Assembly (NCBI GenBank): GCA_020310875.1
Contig: CM035422.1
Coordinates: 55,549,906-55,613,905 of the forward strand
Direction of reading: 5' to 3'
From: Ceratopteris richardii
Taxonomy: Eukaryota; Streptophyta; Polypodiopsida; Polypodiales; Pteridaceae
Length of the DNA stretch: 64,000 nt
A model generated the notes under the pieces. The model had not been told where the DNA came from. It saw only the letters and a list, made by a program, of their open reading frames with translations, and made no database searches. The position numbers were made by a program, and so were the translations under genes. Shown piece by piece: positions 34,971-45,100 of this stretch (position 1 is its first letter; each line of letters begins with the position of its first letter).

Positions 34971-36990
34971 TATTGTGGATACTATCCTCGATTTATTCAC
35001 ATGTACGTAATAATTTCCAAGCCACTATATGGATTATTAACCCAATTTACATGGATGCATTAATGCAAAAAAGCATTTAATGAACTAAAAAGACGATTAA
35101 GTACAACACCTATTTTGAAGATACCCAATTGGAATAAGCCTTTTCATATCCATGTAGATGCCTCCAAATATGCAATAGGATGCATATTAACTCAACCAGC
35201 AGATGAAGGAAAACTAGACCACCCTATTGCATATGCGAGCAGACAACTAAACCAAGTGGAAAGAAACTCTACGACTATGGAATGAGAAGGTTTAGGTAGT
35301 TAAGAAATTTAGGCACTACCTTTTAGCTAACAAGTTCAAGTTCTTTATCGACCATCACGCCCTATTATACCTAGTCAATAAGCCCTATAACACAGAAAGA
35401 TTAGTAAGATGGTTTCTGTTACTGATGGAGTTCGATTTCGAGGTAGTGGTCAAAAAATGAAATACCCAAGTGAGAGCCGATCATCTGTCTAGGTTAACAC
35501 ATGGAGAACCACCTAGTGGAGTTGATTTACATGCAGATGATTTATGAGATACTTATTTGTTCAACTTAGAATTTTGTTCTAAGTGGGCGGAAAACTTAAT
35601 TCCAATACTCACCCATGGACCACAACATCAAATCAACAAGGATGCTAAGAAAGAATCTCTGCAATCACGTAATTTGCATATTGTAGTAGGAAGTGTGTAT
35701 TTTAAAGAACCCAATGGTGTATTGTTAAGATGTGTGGAAGAGGCTGAACAAAAGAACTTAATTGAGCAAGCTCACATAAATCGATGGAGAATGCATAAGG
35801 GAACTCATGGAACACTAAGGGAATTAAAACGATTGGGAGTTTATTGGCCAGATATGCCTAAGGATGTTCATGAGTATATTGGCAGTTGTTCAGAATACCA
35901 AGAAAATACTCCAGAAGACCATACATCATTACAATTCTCTACCATAGCACCAGATTGGAGTAGGGCTTTGGTGAAGTTCTTAAAAATACGCGAACATCAG
36001 GAAGGAGCAAGTCTAGCTAGAAAGCGATCCCTAGAAGAAATGAGCAAGGACTATGTTATACTGGGAAGGCAATTATTCAAAAGAGGAAAGGACAATCAAC
36101 TACGACTATGCGTGCATGAAGGAGAGTACTTACCTATATTAGAAATGGCACATGCGGGGGCCACAAGAGGACGTTTTTCAATCTAAAGAACTATAAAAAT
36201 GATTTTCTTTGCAGGCTTGTGGTGGCCAACTCTAAATATGGATGCAGACACTTCTGTACGGAGTTGTGAGGTGTGCCAAAGAGCCATGTACCCTATTAGG
36301 AGAGGTGATATGCCTCTAAGACCCATGATTTGTGCAAGAGCCTTTTCCAAATGGGGCATTGATTTCAGAGGACCTATTAACCCACCAGCCAAAGGATCAC
36401 ACGCCGAGTACATAATAGTGGCAACACATTATCTAACTAAATGGGTAGAAGAAAAAGCAAGAAAGAATGACGCTCGAACCACAGTGAAGGTTCTCTTTGA
36501 GAACATCTTTACTCGCTTTCGACTACCTATAGAGATAGTGATCAATAGAGGAACACACTTCATCAACAAAGTGATAGAATCCTTGATGAACGAATTCCTA
36601 GTGATTCATAAAAAATCAGCCCCCTATCACCCTCAAGCCAATGGTCAGGCGGAGATTTCCAATAAAGTGTTGTGTAGAGTGTTGACAAAGATAGTCAAAA
36701 ATGGAAGGTCAGATTGGGACAAACAATTGCATCATGCAATTTGGGCCTTCCATGAGGCTTACAAGACAGCCATTGGAACTACTCCATTTAATCTAGTTTA
36801 TGGACAAAATGCAATTTTACCAATCGACTTTCTGGTACCTACTCTACGAGTAGCACAACAGTATGAGTGGATAGGACATGAACTATCCAAGCAATTAGAG
36901 CAAATTGAGAAGTTACATGAAACAAGACTACAAGCAATCATGGGAATTTATGCTGCTAAATAGAGACAGAAGGCATATTACGATGCACAT
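34971..36990 (+). mobile_element. Element D: old gypsy pol fragment (RT end, RNase H, integrase)
   Basis: The plus-strand coding is related to A, B and C at protein level but clearly diverged at DNA level. Motifs are the RT thumb region at its start, HVDASKYAIGCIL (RNase H), FKFFIDHHALLYL, the integrase core KWGIDFRGPINPP, NRGTHFIN and HPQANGQAE, and FLVPTLRVAQQYEW. It ends at RQKAYYDAH exactly where the LTR of element C starts, so C inserted into it. It is broken, with several interruptions. Confidence 0.88.
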
Positions 36991-37624
36991 TGTAGCTCAG
37001 TGATGAGTAGCACCTCCTTGAATGTCAATCTGGGAAGACGTGAGGATGGTATGAAGAACTCGAACAAGTGACAACACAAATGCGTGAGTGAGAAGCACAC
37101 AAACATGCACACACATACACACACACGCGCACACAAGGCAAGAACAAAGAGGGAGACAATGGAGTTCTTTAGATTACTTCAAAAGTGCTCATACAAGTTC
37201 AAATCTATTACAAGCTTACCTCAAAAATGAGCTCTCTAGCTCTATTTATAGTTTTTGACTAGTTTTTGGCCCTGTCCAGACCTAGTGTCCGACCTAGTTA
37301 AAAACTAGGTTCTAGGGCCTATTTGGAGGCTCAAACGGAGTCTAAAAATCATGAAAATTGGTACGATGATACTTCTAATACTCCTCAAGCTCGAGGACTC
37401 CTCGGCTTGCACAAAATGGAGTTACAAAAAGGTGAAATGGTATTTAGAATGATTTGTAGTGATGAGAATCACTGTTATAAAGATGTTGTTTTGGAAAAAT
37501 TTGAATGGCCTACTTGCCAGATCTTCGTTGACTACTTAGTCTGGTTGTGCCTTCTCTCCGCTCTGGCTCCCTTCTTTGGCTTCCTTGTCTTGTGAGTCCT
37601 TCGGTGCCTTGACTGCTGCCAACA
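36991..37624 (-). repeat. Element C 3' LTR (634 bp)
   Basis: The plus strand runs from TGTAGCTCAGTG to GCTGCCAACA, so on the element strand it begins TGTTGGCAGC. It is closely related to the B LTRs over most of its length (GTGATGAGTAGCACCTCCTT, the CA-rich run, the CTATTTATAG TATA complement and the hairpin at 37386-37409). Its partner LTR lies outside the window. Confidence 0.88.
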
Positions 37625-37641
37625 CCCCCCCCCTCTCGCGT
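37625..37641 (-). other. Element C polypurine tract
   Basis: CCCCCCCCTCTCGCG on the plus strand is a purine tract on the element strand, immediately before the LTR start. Confidence 0.7.
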
Positions 37642-37987
37642 CTGTCATCTCTAACAAGCCCTTGTCGAGCTGAGCATTGGACATAGTATTGAACCACATC
37701 TGAAGCAAGGTGGTGTTCTTCTAGTCGCAGCCCCCGTGCTAGGTCTGTTAACAATGCATCCCAATCGACTGGACCTGGAATGTCTGGATGTGGTACCCAC
37801 AATTGATCTGAGTGGATGGTCCTCTCCATAGCAAATAGTTGGAGGAGATGTGAGGGTCTGGGTATGAATATTTCTGAGTGATATTCCCAGAACCCTGTGA
37901 CGAACATCTCCTCGAAGGTCTGCTTGAAGCAAGCTGGGAGGTATTTTATTCTTGCATGCCAGGCATATATTACCTTTATTGAGGAAG

Positions 37988-37992
37988 TGGTG
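37988..37992 (+). repeat. TRIM target-site duplication, left copy
   Basis: TGGTG at 37988-37992 recurs at 38889-38893, directly flanking the two 171-bp repeats. Confidence 0.93.
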
Positions 37993-38163
37993 TGTAATAA
38001 AGTGATAGGTAGAAGAAGGTTGAACCACACCCTTGACAGTAGGAGATGGTTGAACTACACCCTAAGAGAGAGGATTAGGAAGTAATCCTCAACCATGGCT
38101 TTTGGGGCAAGTGGTTAGCCCATCACATTCCTATCCAAGAGGTTGTGAGTTCAATTCCTTACA
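37993..38163 (+). repeat. TRIM 5' LTR (171 bp)
   Basis: It is identical to 38718-38888. Its last 65 bases look tRNA-derived. GGGC-AAGTGGTTA-GCCC (38104-38120) is a D-arm-like hairpin with a GG-bearing loop, and GTTCAATTC (38149-38157) fits the Pol III B-box consensus within a possible TGTGAG/CTTACA stem. The tRNA-like reading is inference; the hairpins are seen. Confidence 0.93.
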
Positions 38164-38164
38164 T

Positions 38165-38177
38165 TGGTATCAGAGCC
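38165..38177 (+). other. TRIM primer-binding site (tRNA-iMet)
   Basis: TGGTATCAGAGCC starts one base after the first LTR end. It is the standard plant initiator tRNA-Met PBS. Confidence 0.92.
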
Positions 38178-38449
38178 TAGGAAGTAGGCTTGGGCAAGGT
38201 GGAATGACCCAATGGCCTCTAAAAAAGGCGCTTGGGCATCCTCTATGTGAAAGGGTAGGAATTGTGGAAGGCACGCGTGTCGGTTTCAATGATGGACCTT
38301 ACAATGATTGAGGTGTATCTCTCAATCTGTAGGTCGGATTGAGACATGTAATATACCGTTGGAAAGCTCTCGGAACGAACTTTCCAATGAGCTAGCTTGG
38401 AAGTGTGAATTCCTTGGGAATCATTGGGTGGCACTTGATTGAGTGTTCA

Positions 38450-38612
38450 AGATACCAAGCATGGGTGAGAACAAGGTTCAAGACTGAGGTTGAGAACAAG
38501 GGCTCGAGACACCAAGGTTGCGAACAAGAAGGTTCAAGACACCAAGGTTGAGAGCAAGGGTTCAAGAGACCAAGGTTGCGAACAAGGTTCAAGAAACTAT
38601 GCAAGGTTGAGG
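38450..38612 (+). repeat. Short tandem repeat inside the TRIM
   Basis: Four to five imperfect units of roughly 35-37 bp built on GGTTCAAGACACCAAGGTTG and GCGAACAAGG words lie here. The block has no coding potential that I recognise. Confidence 0.75.
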
Positions 38613-38700
38613 AACATCAATTCAAGGGCACCTAGGGAGTTCAAGAGGCTAATCACCGAGGCTAGAGGGATACAAGAGCAGATCATTGAGGACAATGATT

Positions 38701-38717
38701 GACCGAGGGGGAAAGAA
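38701..38717 (+). other. TRIM polypurine tract
   Basis: GACCGAGGGGGAAAGAA lies immediately before the second LTR. Confidence 0.82.
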
Positions 38718-38888
38718 TGTAATAAAGTGATAGGTAGAAGAAGGTTGAACCACACCCTTGACAGTAGGAGATGGTTGAACTACACCCTAAGAGAGAGGAT
38801 TAGGAAGTAATCCTCAACCATGGCTTTTGGGGCAAGTGGTTAGCCCATCACATTCCTATCCAAGAGGTTGTGAGTTCAATTCCTTACA
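38718..38888 (+). repeat. TRIM 3' LTR (171 bp)
   Basis: It is base-for-base identical to the 5' LTR by eye and is followed by the right TGGTG duplication at 38889-38893. Confidence 0.95.
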
Positions 38889-41577
38889 TGGTGCTCATGT
38901 CATATACCAGGTCTAGGTTGCCTACAATGAAGCCAACTCCTGAGAAATGGGGGTCTTTGATGTTTTTGAATGTTCTGAATGTGATCAGCATTAATTCAAA
39001 GATCTTCATGCACATCTGTGCCATCACATCAGGGGTGTTCCGTAGTCGAAGGCTCCAGTGACGGATTGTAGATATCATGTAAGCAATGGTGGGAGGTCCT
39101 TGAGGAGGTGCTAGATAGACATAATTTACCCACTTGGCACAGCCTTTGACGTTTTTGATAGCAATGGTAAACTCGGGCCATGTGCGTCTGCGGAGGACTG
39201 GAACGTAACAAGGGTTGTATTTGATAAATAACGGCATGTTATTCCAGGTTTGAACCATCTCCGAGTAAGTTTCTAAGAGTCGTATCCGCCAGGTTGGTTG
39301 ATGAATTGATCCTTTTTTAGCTTTTCCAAGGATATCATCAGGACCTGATTGTGTGGCGAAAGTCGGGGCTTTGCCACATCGTTGTTGAATCTCCGCATTG
39401 TAGTCGGCCAGGAGTATACAATATGGCACATACTGATCATCGTTGGTGCCTATCCATCTGTGATGAGACATGCTTCAGAAATATTCTGATTTGATAATGG
39501 TGTCTTCAATCTTACTCATGGACTGAATCTAGATTGCTACTCGATCTTCATGTGTATTGGCTGTTTTTTCGAGTTTCTGCATCCATTCTGGGATTTCTAC
39601 CTCTAGTGTGTCCAATCCCTCAGCGGTTTGTTACCCACCTGGCATTGGCATAGGGACATATGGCTCTTCATAGGACTCATCCACTTCAATGGGTACCAAT
39701 TCTTTTGGTTTTGGCTCGATGACTGGGGAGGGTTGTCTTTCATGCTCAAGTAGCTTCTTTTGCAATTCTTCCACCTGCTCCTTTAAGGCATTTACCTCCT
39801 CTGAAGTCGCTGTTGTCTCTATGACCTTGGGTTGTCCATCATGTTCCTTGAGCTGTTGGCGTAGTGCATCTCGTTTCTTTTCTATATCATCATGTGCCTC
39901 TAGTAAATCAGCATAGCTTTCCAGGATTGTCTTCATTGTATCTGAGGGGACTGCTTTAACCCGTTCTGGGTCGATCTCGTGGGGGGAGCCTTCCATTGCA
40001 GCTTCTAGGTTTTCTTCGTTTTGCTTCTGTAGATGCTTTTTCTCTTCAAGGGCAGTAGCCATGTGTTTTCTAAGTAGGGTCAAATTACGTCGGACTCTTA
40101 GATTATCTGCTTGGTAAACTTCAAGTAACGCTTTGAGTTGTTTGACGCCTGGCAATTGTGATGGTTGGGGTGTCTCCAGGAGGGTTTGATGGGCCTGATC
40201 GAGTGTGGTATAGCGTTGATTGAGGTCTGCATTTTTGTCTTCTATAGTTGCAAGCCGCCTCTGTAGTTGTTGATGATTCGTAGTTAGTTGACGATGACGG
40301 TCTTCGAGGGCCTGATACTCACTCTGTAGTTGGTACACACATTGATGTAACGTAGAAAACACATTATTTACATTAAAGAATGCAGGGAAAGGAGAGGATG
40401 AAGGGGGAATGGGGAAGGGAAAGGGAGTCGTGAATGATGTGGAGTCAAGTGGTGAGGTGGGAGGAGGGGGTATGGGAGATTGAGGCTGCGTGGGGGGAGG
40501 GAGTGGTACTATGGCTGGTGATGTTTCCATGGTGTCAAACATGTGTGTGACTGTGTAGATGGGGACAGTGGGTGGGGTGGATGTGATGTTTGTGAATAGT
40601 GTTGTGAAACTGGGCATGGTAACTCCTCCGAATTGGATGCTGGGAGAGAGAGGAATTCCCATGACATATGTGGTAATGGTGGAAGTGGGGGTGGTAGTGC
40701 CATGTGGTGAAGTGAGTTGTGTAGTGAGAGGTGAGGTGTGTGGTGAGAGTGGTTCCACCTGATGTTCTTCTGTTTGTGTGTTATCTCCTGGTTCTGATAC
40801 ATTGATGTGAATTTGCTTGCCGGATCGCATGGGGCGGGTAGGCACTCATTTCTCAAAGCGATGAATATAAGCCATAGCTGCATGAATGGCTTCATCTAAG
40901 CCTACCGTGTTTGCGTGCAGGTTCATTGATTCAATAAACATGTCATCCACGCCTTCCTCGGCTAAAATTTGGCTCATGAGCACCTTTCCTGTCTCGAGCG
41001 ACAGTTTGTGTTGTTCTTGGACTCGCTTCATGGTTTCATACAATCTTTTTATTTGGGCCGAGTAGGCTGGGGCACTTGCTAGTTCTGATAGTTCGTCATA
41101 TTGTAGTTCATGTTCCTCATTTGCTTCTTCTTCTTCTTCTGTCTCTTCGTCATCCTCTTCTACTTCTACTACTTCCGGGGTCGGGGCTGAAGTTGTCGTA
41201 GTGGGTTGTGGTCCGTAGGTCTGCTCTGCTTCCATCTCGAGGTTAGATTCATTGATCAGCCTAGCAATTTCTTCATTAGTGAGATCATTTAGGGTGTAGC
41301 CCTATGGAAATTCCAAGTCTGATGGAATCGGGGGGGGAACACCAGATTGGGTCCTTCTGCACTTGATCTGGGTAGGCGAATAGTAAATGGTCGGACACAT
41401 CGCGTTTGTGGAGGGGTCACCTCTGGTGTGGTGGTGGCTCCCCTTGCTTGGGCACACGGTAATTGAACTGCCCCTCTCATTTTCTTTGATGGAGGACCCG
41501 CTGTTGATAGCCGTCTCTGGAATTCTTGGGCCCTGGACCATACTAGTGCTCTTTGAATAAGTACATCATAAGCTAAG

Positions 41578-41582
41578 CACCT
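41578..41582 (-). repeat. Element B target-site duplication, left copy
   Basis: CACCT at 41578-41582 recurs at 58417-58421, directly outside the two LTRs of B. The flanks on both sides are element C 3' ORF coding of the RIIYRCLAYDV region, showing that C was one element before the insertion. Confidence 0.94.
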
Positions 41583-42163
41583 TGTAGCTCAGTGATGAGT
41601 AGCACCTCCTTTAATGTCAATCCGGGAAGACGTGAGGATGGTATGAAGACCAAGAGCAAGTGGAAGCACAAGTGCGTGAGTGAGAAGCACACAAGCATGC
41701 ACACACATACACGCACACGCGCACACACGGCAAGAACAAAGAGAGTAAGACAATGGAATCACTTCTATTGCAACCAAGTTCTCATACAAGCTCAAACTAC
41801 AAGAAAAGCTAGCCCCAAAAATGAGCTCTCTAGCTCTATTTATAGTTTTTGACTAGCTTTGGCCCTGTCCAGACCTAGTGTCCGGCCTAGTTAAAAATTA
41901 GGTTCCAGGGCTTATTTGAGGGCCCAAACGAGATCTAAAAATTATGAAAATTGACAGGCAACTACTTCTAAGGCTCCCCAAGCTCGAGGACTCCTCGGCT
42001 TGTACAAAATGGAGCTACAAAAAGGTGAAATGATATTTACAAGGGTTTGTAGTGATGAGAATCACTTTAAAATGATGTGAGGGTTTTGAAAAAAATGAAG
42101 GGTTGCCTCAGTGCTAGATCTGCATGTGTGTCCGTACTTGCTTCTTCCCGTATACTGTGAACA
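41583..42163 (-). repeat. Element B 3' LTR (581 bp)
   Basis: The plus strand runs from TGTAGCTCAG to ACTGTGAACA. It matches 57836-58416 with about 3 substitutions. It carries the TATA complement CTATTTATAG (about 41836-41845), the conserved hairpin at 41979-42002 and a CA-rich CACACGCGCACACAC run. Confidence 0.95.
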
Positions 42164-42176
42164 CTCCCCCCCCCTA
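42164..42176 (-). other. Element B polypurine tract
   Basis: CTCCCCCCCCCCT on the plus strand is a G-rich purine tract on the element strand, between the 3' ORF stop and the LTR. Confidence 0.75.
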
Positions 42177-45100
42177 GGGTCTGTCGCCTCTGACAGACCT
42201 CTGCTCCACTGTTTGATCAATGTACGCCTGCAGGAGGTCGGTTGCCACTTCTTGTTCCTTGATGCGTAGTCCCCGAACCAAGTCTCTCTGGAGGGTCTCC
42301 CAATTGACTGCACCCGGTATGTCCGGTTGTGGCGTTGTGTAGAGTTCTGAGTGCATGGTTTGTTCACACGCGAATAGATGTAGCAGGTGGGTTGGGCGTG
42401 GTGCGAACACTTCTGAGTGTGACTCCCAGAACCCCGTGGTAAACATATCGTCGAAAGTTTGCTTATAGCAGGCAGGGAGATATCTGATGCGTGCGTGCCA
42501 TGCATAAGCAACTCGTATGCTGGGGGTTGTGCTCATATCATACAGGAGGTCATAATTACCATTGATGAAGCCAGGAATCGGAGGCTGAATATGGCATACA
42601 TTGCGGAAAGTTTTGAGCACCACCTGCATCATATCGAATATCTTGAGCATCATCTGAGCAGCAACATCTGGCATGGGGTGGAGGCGTGGCAGCCAATAGC
42701 GAATGGTAGCCATCATGTACGCTATTGTAGGTGGGGCTGTCGGTGGTGCGATTTTGGGGTAGTTCAGCCACTGTTTGCAATTCACGTTGTTCTGGACCTT
42801 GATGGCGAATGCTTTCCAGGAGCGTCTTCTTTGTACTGGTCCAAAGCATGGGTTATACTTCAAATGCATGGGAGCGTGATCCCATGTTCTCAGCATTTCC
42901 GGGTATGTTTCCAGTAATCTTTGCCTCCAAGTAGGTTGAAAAATCGCCCCTTTCCTGGCTGCCTCTGGTATATCTTCTGGTTCGAACTGGGTGGCGAAGG
43001 TAGGGCACTTGTTGGTGACTCTTCTGATCTCTGCGTTGTAGTCGGCCAACAATACAAAATAAGGTTTGTATTGTAACTCGGAGCTAGTTATCAACCGCCT
43101 AGGAGCCAAGTTCGAGAAATATTCAGACTTGAGTATGGTCTCCTCTATGGCTTTCATGGCTAGCATCTGAGTTGCAACACGCTCTTCGTGAGTGTGACCC
43201 ATCTCCTCTACCTGCTTCATCCATGCGGACGGGGGTTCCTCATATGTATCCTGTCCCTCTTCAGTGATCCTGCCACCTGGAAGAGGTTGTGGCTCATAAT
43301 TATCTTCGAATGTTTCTTCCACCGGAATAACAATAGTCTCCTCTTCACTTGGCTGATCAGGTGGGGAGGGGGGTCGTTCATATTGTAGCAACTTAATTTT
43401 TAACTCGGTCACCTGCTGACGTAGCTCTAGTACTTCACTGGCTACTGATAATTCCGACTCTGGTGAGGTTGCAGCGTTGGCCATCTCTTTAGGTTCTTGT
43501 TGGTGTGGTGCAGGCACTTGGGCTTTCTGTAGGTCTTTGACTTGGTCAGCAAGCTGATCATGAGCTTCTAGGAGAGTGGCATAGGTTTCTAATATTTGTT
43601 GTATATTCTCTGAGGGGATGGCTTGGAATTTAGCCGGGTGAATGGGTGCCCCTGGAGTATTTTCCATGGCTGCTTCGAGGTTGTCCTGATTTTGTTGCTG
43701 TAGTCTTTTGTTTTCTTCTTGAGCAGCCGCTAAATGGCGTCGGAGTAGAGCCATGTTTCGTTGTAGTCTAGCATTACGGGCTAGCTGATCTCTAAGTTGT
43801 TCTTCCGTTGCCCTAATCTTCTCTGTATGTGTGGACTCGAGCTCCACCTGATATTGTTGGAGGGTGGTCACCTCCTGCTGTAATTCCGTATTAGACAACT
43901 CCAAGGCAGTGACACGTGCCTGGAGGTGGGCTGACAAAGTACAGAGCTCTTTATTGTTTTCTTCTAATAACCTGTATTCCTGTTTAAGTTGGGCAGCAGC
44001 TTCGAGCATGGTGTTGAGTGCATGACTAAATGAGGTGGGTGCAGGGGTGAGGGTGGAAGATGCAAGGGGTCGGGCGATGGGAAAGGGAAAAGTGGATGTT
44101 GTGCCTACAGTGCTTGGAAATGGCGACGTGAGTGAAATGACACGTGGTGATGTAGGAATAACAGTGGTGGTGGGTGATCCTGTGGATGGTGAGATGTCCA
44201 TGGGATCGGACATGAGAGTGTGTGATTCGTGCACTGTGAATACAGGAATGGTGGGTGGTGTGATAGTGGTGGCAGTGAATGTGGGGGAGTGGGGTTGGGA
44301 AAGGGACTTTTTATTATAATTATCCACCTGTTGGAGTATATTTACAAGGTTTGTCCAGAATGATTGTTGTGTGACTTGGGTTGAGTGTGAGGCAGTTACT
44401 AGGGGAGTGGTGGATAGGGTTTGGGTGTGGATGGATGGAAAAGGCTGGGATAAGGTCTGGCTAGTGGCAAGTGGTTGTCCAAGGGTGGGGAGATAGGAAG
44501 GGTGACCTATTATGGTTTGATCGGTGGCAGGATGACCGGTTTGGGGTTCAAAAATTTGTGTGGAAGTGATGTATGTGGGTAAAGGGAAGGATGTAAAAAC
44601 AGAGGTGTGTACATTGGTTTCATGATGGGTGGATATCGGTTGTTCAGAAGGGATAGTGGAGAAGGGTTCTGAAGGGTGGAAGGAAGGTGGCGGTGGAGAT
44701 GGTACGTGTGTAATTACCTCTTGTTCGTCAGTGGGACTTGGGCTCGTCATGTGAACATCCTCTGAAATTATAGTAGGCAAGGCAGTAGAGGCTTCCATTT
44801 GAATCATTTTCCCGCGTCGTGGCCGTGTATCAATCCTTCGTTGATCATAGACAGGGTTTTCCTGATAGACCATTGTCCTCAATGCTTCCCCGATCCCACA
44901 TGTCTCTGCCAATAGATTCAATGATTCCACAAAGTGTGAGTCGACATTCTCGGTTTGAAGCATCTGGTTCACTAGAGCTCTATTCGCCTCTTCTGTCATC
45001 TTATGTCTTCTCTGTACCTGCTTGATTGTCTTGTACAGCCGTCTGAGTTGTGCTGTGTAGGCAGGGGCCTCCTCTTCACTGTCTTCCGGGTCATTTCTTT

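Larger units (their letters stand above)
37993..38888 (+). mobile_element. TRIM: 896-bp miniature LTR retrotransposon
   Basis: Two identical 171-bp direct repeats (37993-38163 and 38718-38888, TGTAATAAAG...TTCCTTACA) flank a 554-bp interior without retroviral coding. There is a tRNA-iMet PBS right after the first repeat and a GGGGGAAAGAA purine tract right before the second. The TGGTG duplication is perfect. The small size and lack of proteins define a TRIM, moved in trans by another element. It looks whole and very young, and sits inside the 3' ORF of element C. Orientation is set by PBS and polypurine tract. Confidence 0.95.
37642..41577 (-). pseudogene. Element C 3' ORF, middle and C-terminal part (fossil)
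   Basis: Homologous to the element B ORF, it holds the C-terminal domain (WHARIKYLPACFKQTF, YNPCYVPVLRRRTW, YLAPPQGPPTIAYM), a coiled coil with LEDRHRQLTTNHQQLQ-type heptads (about 40100-40350), a Pro/Ser/Thr-rich region and an acidic run (about 41100-41180). It is interrupted by the TRIM at 37993-38888 and ends at the element B insertion. It is broken elsewhere too. Confidence 0.75.
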
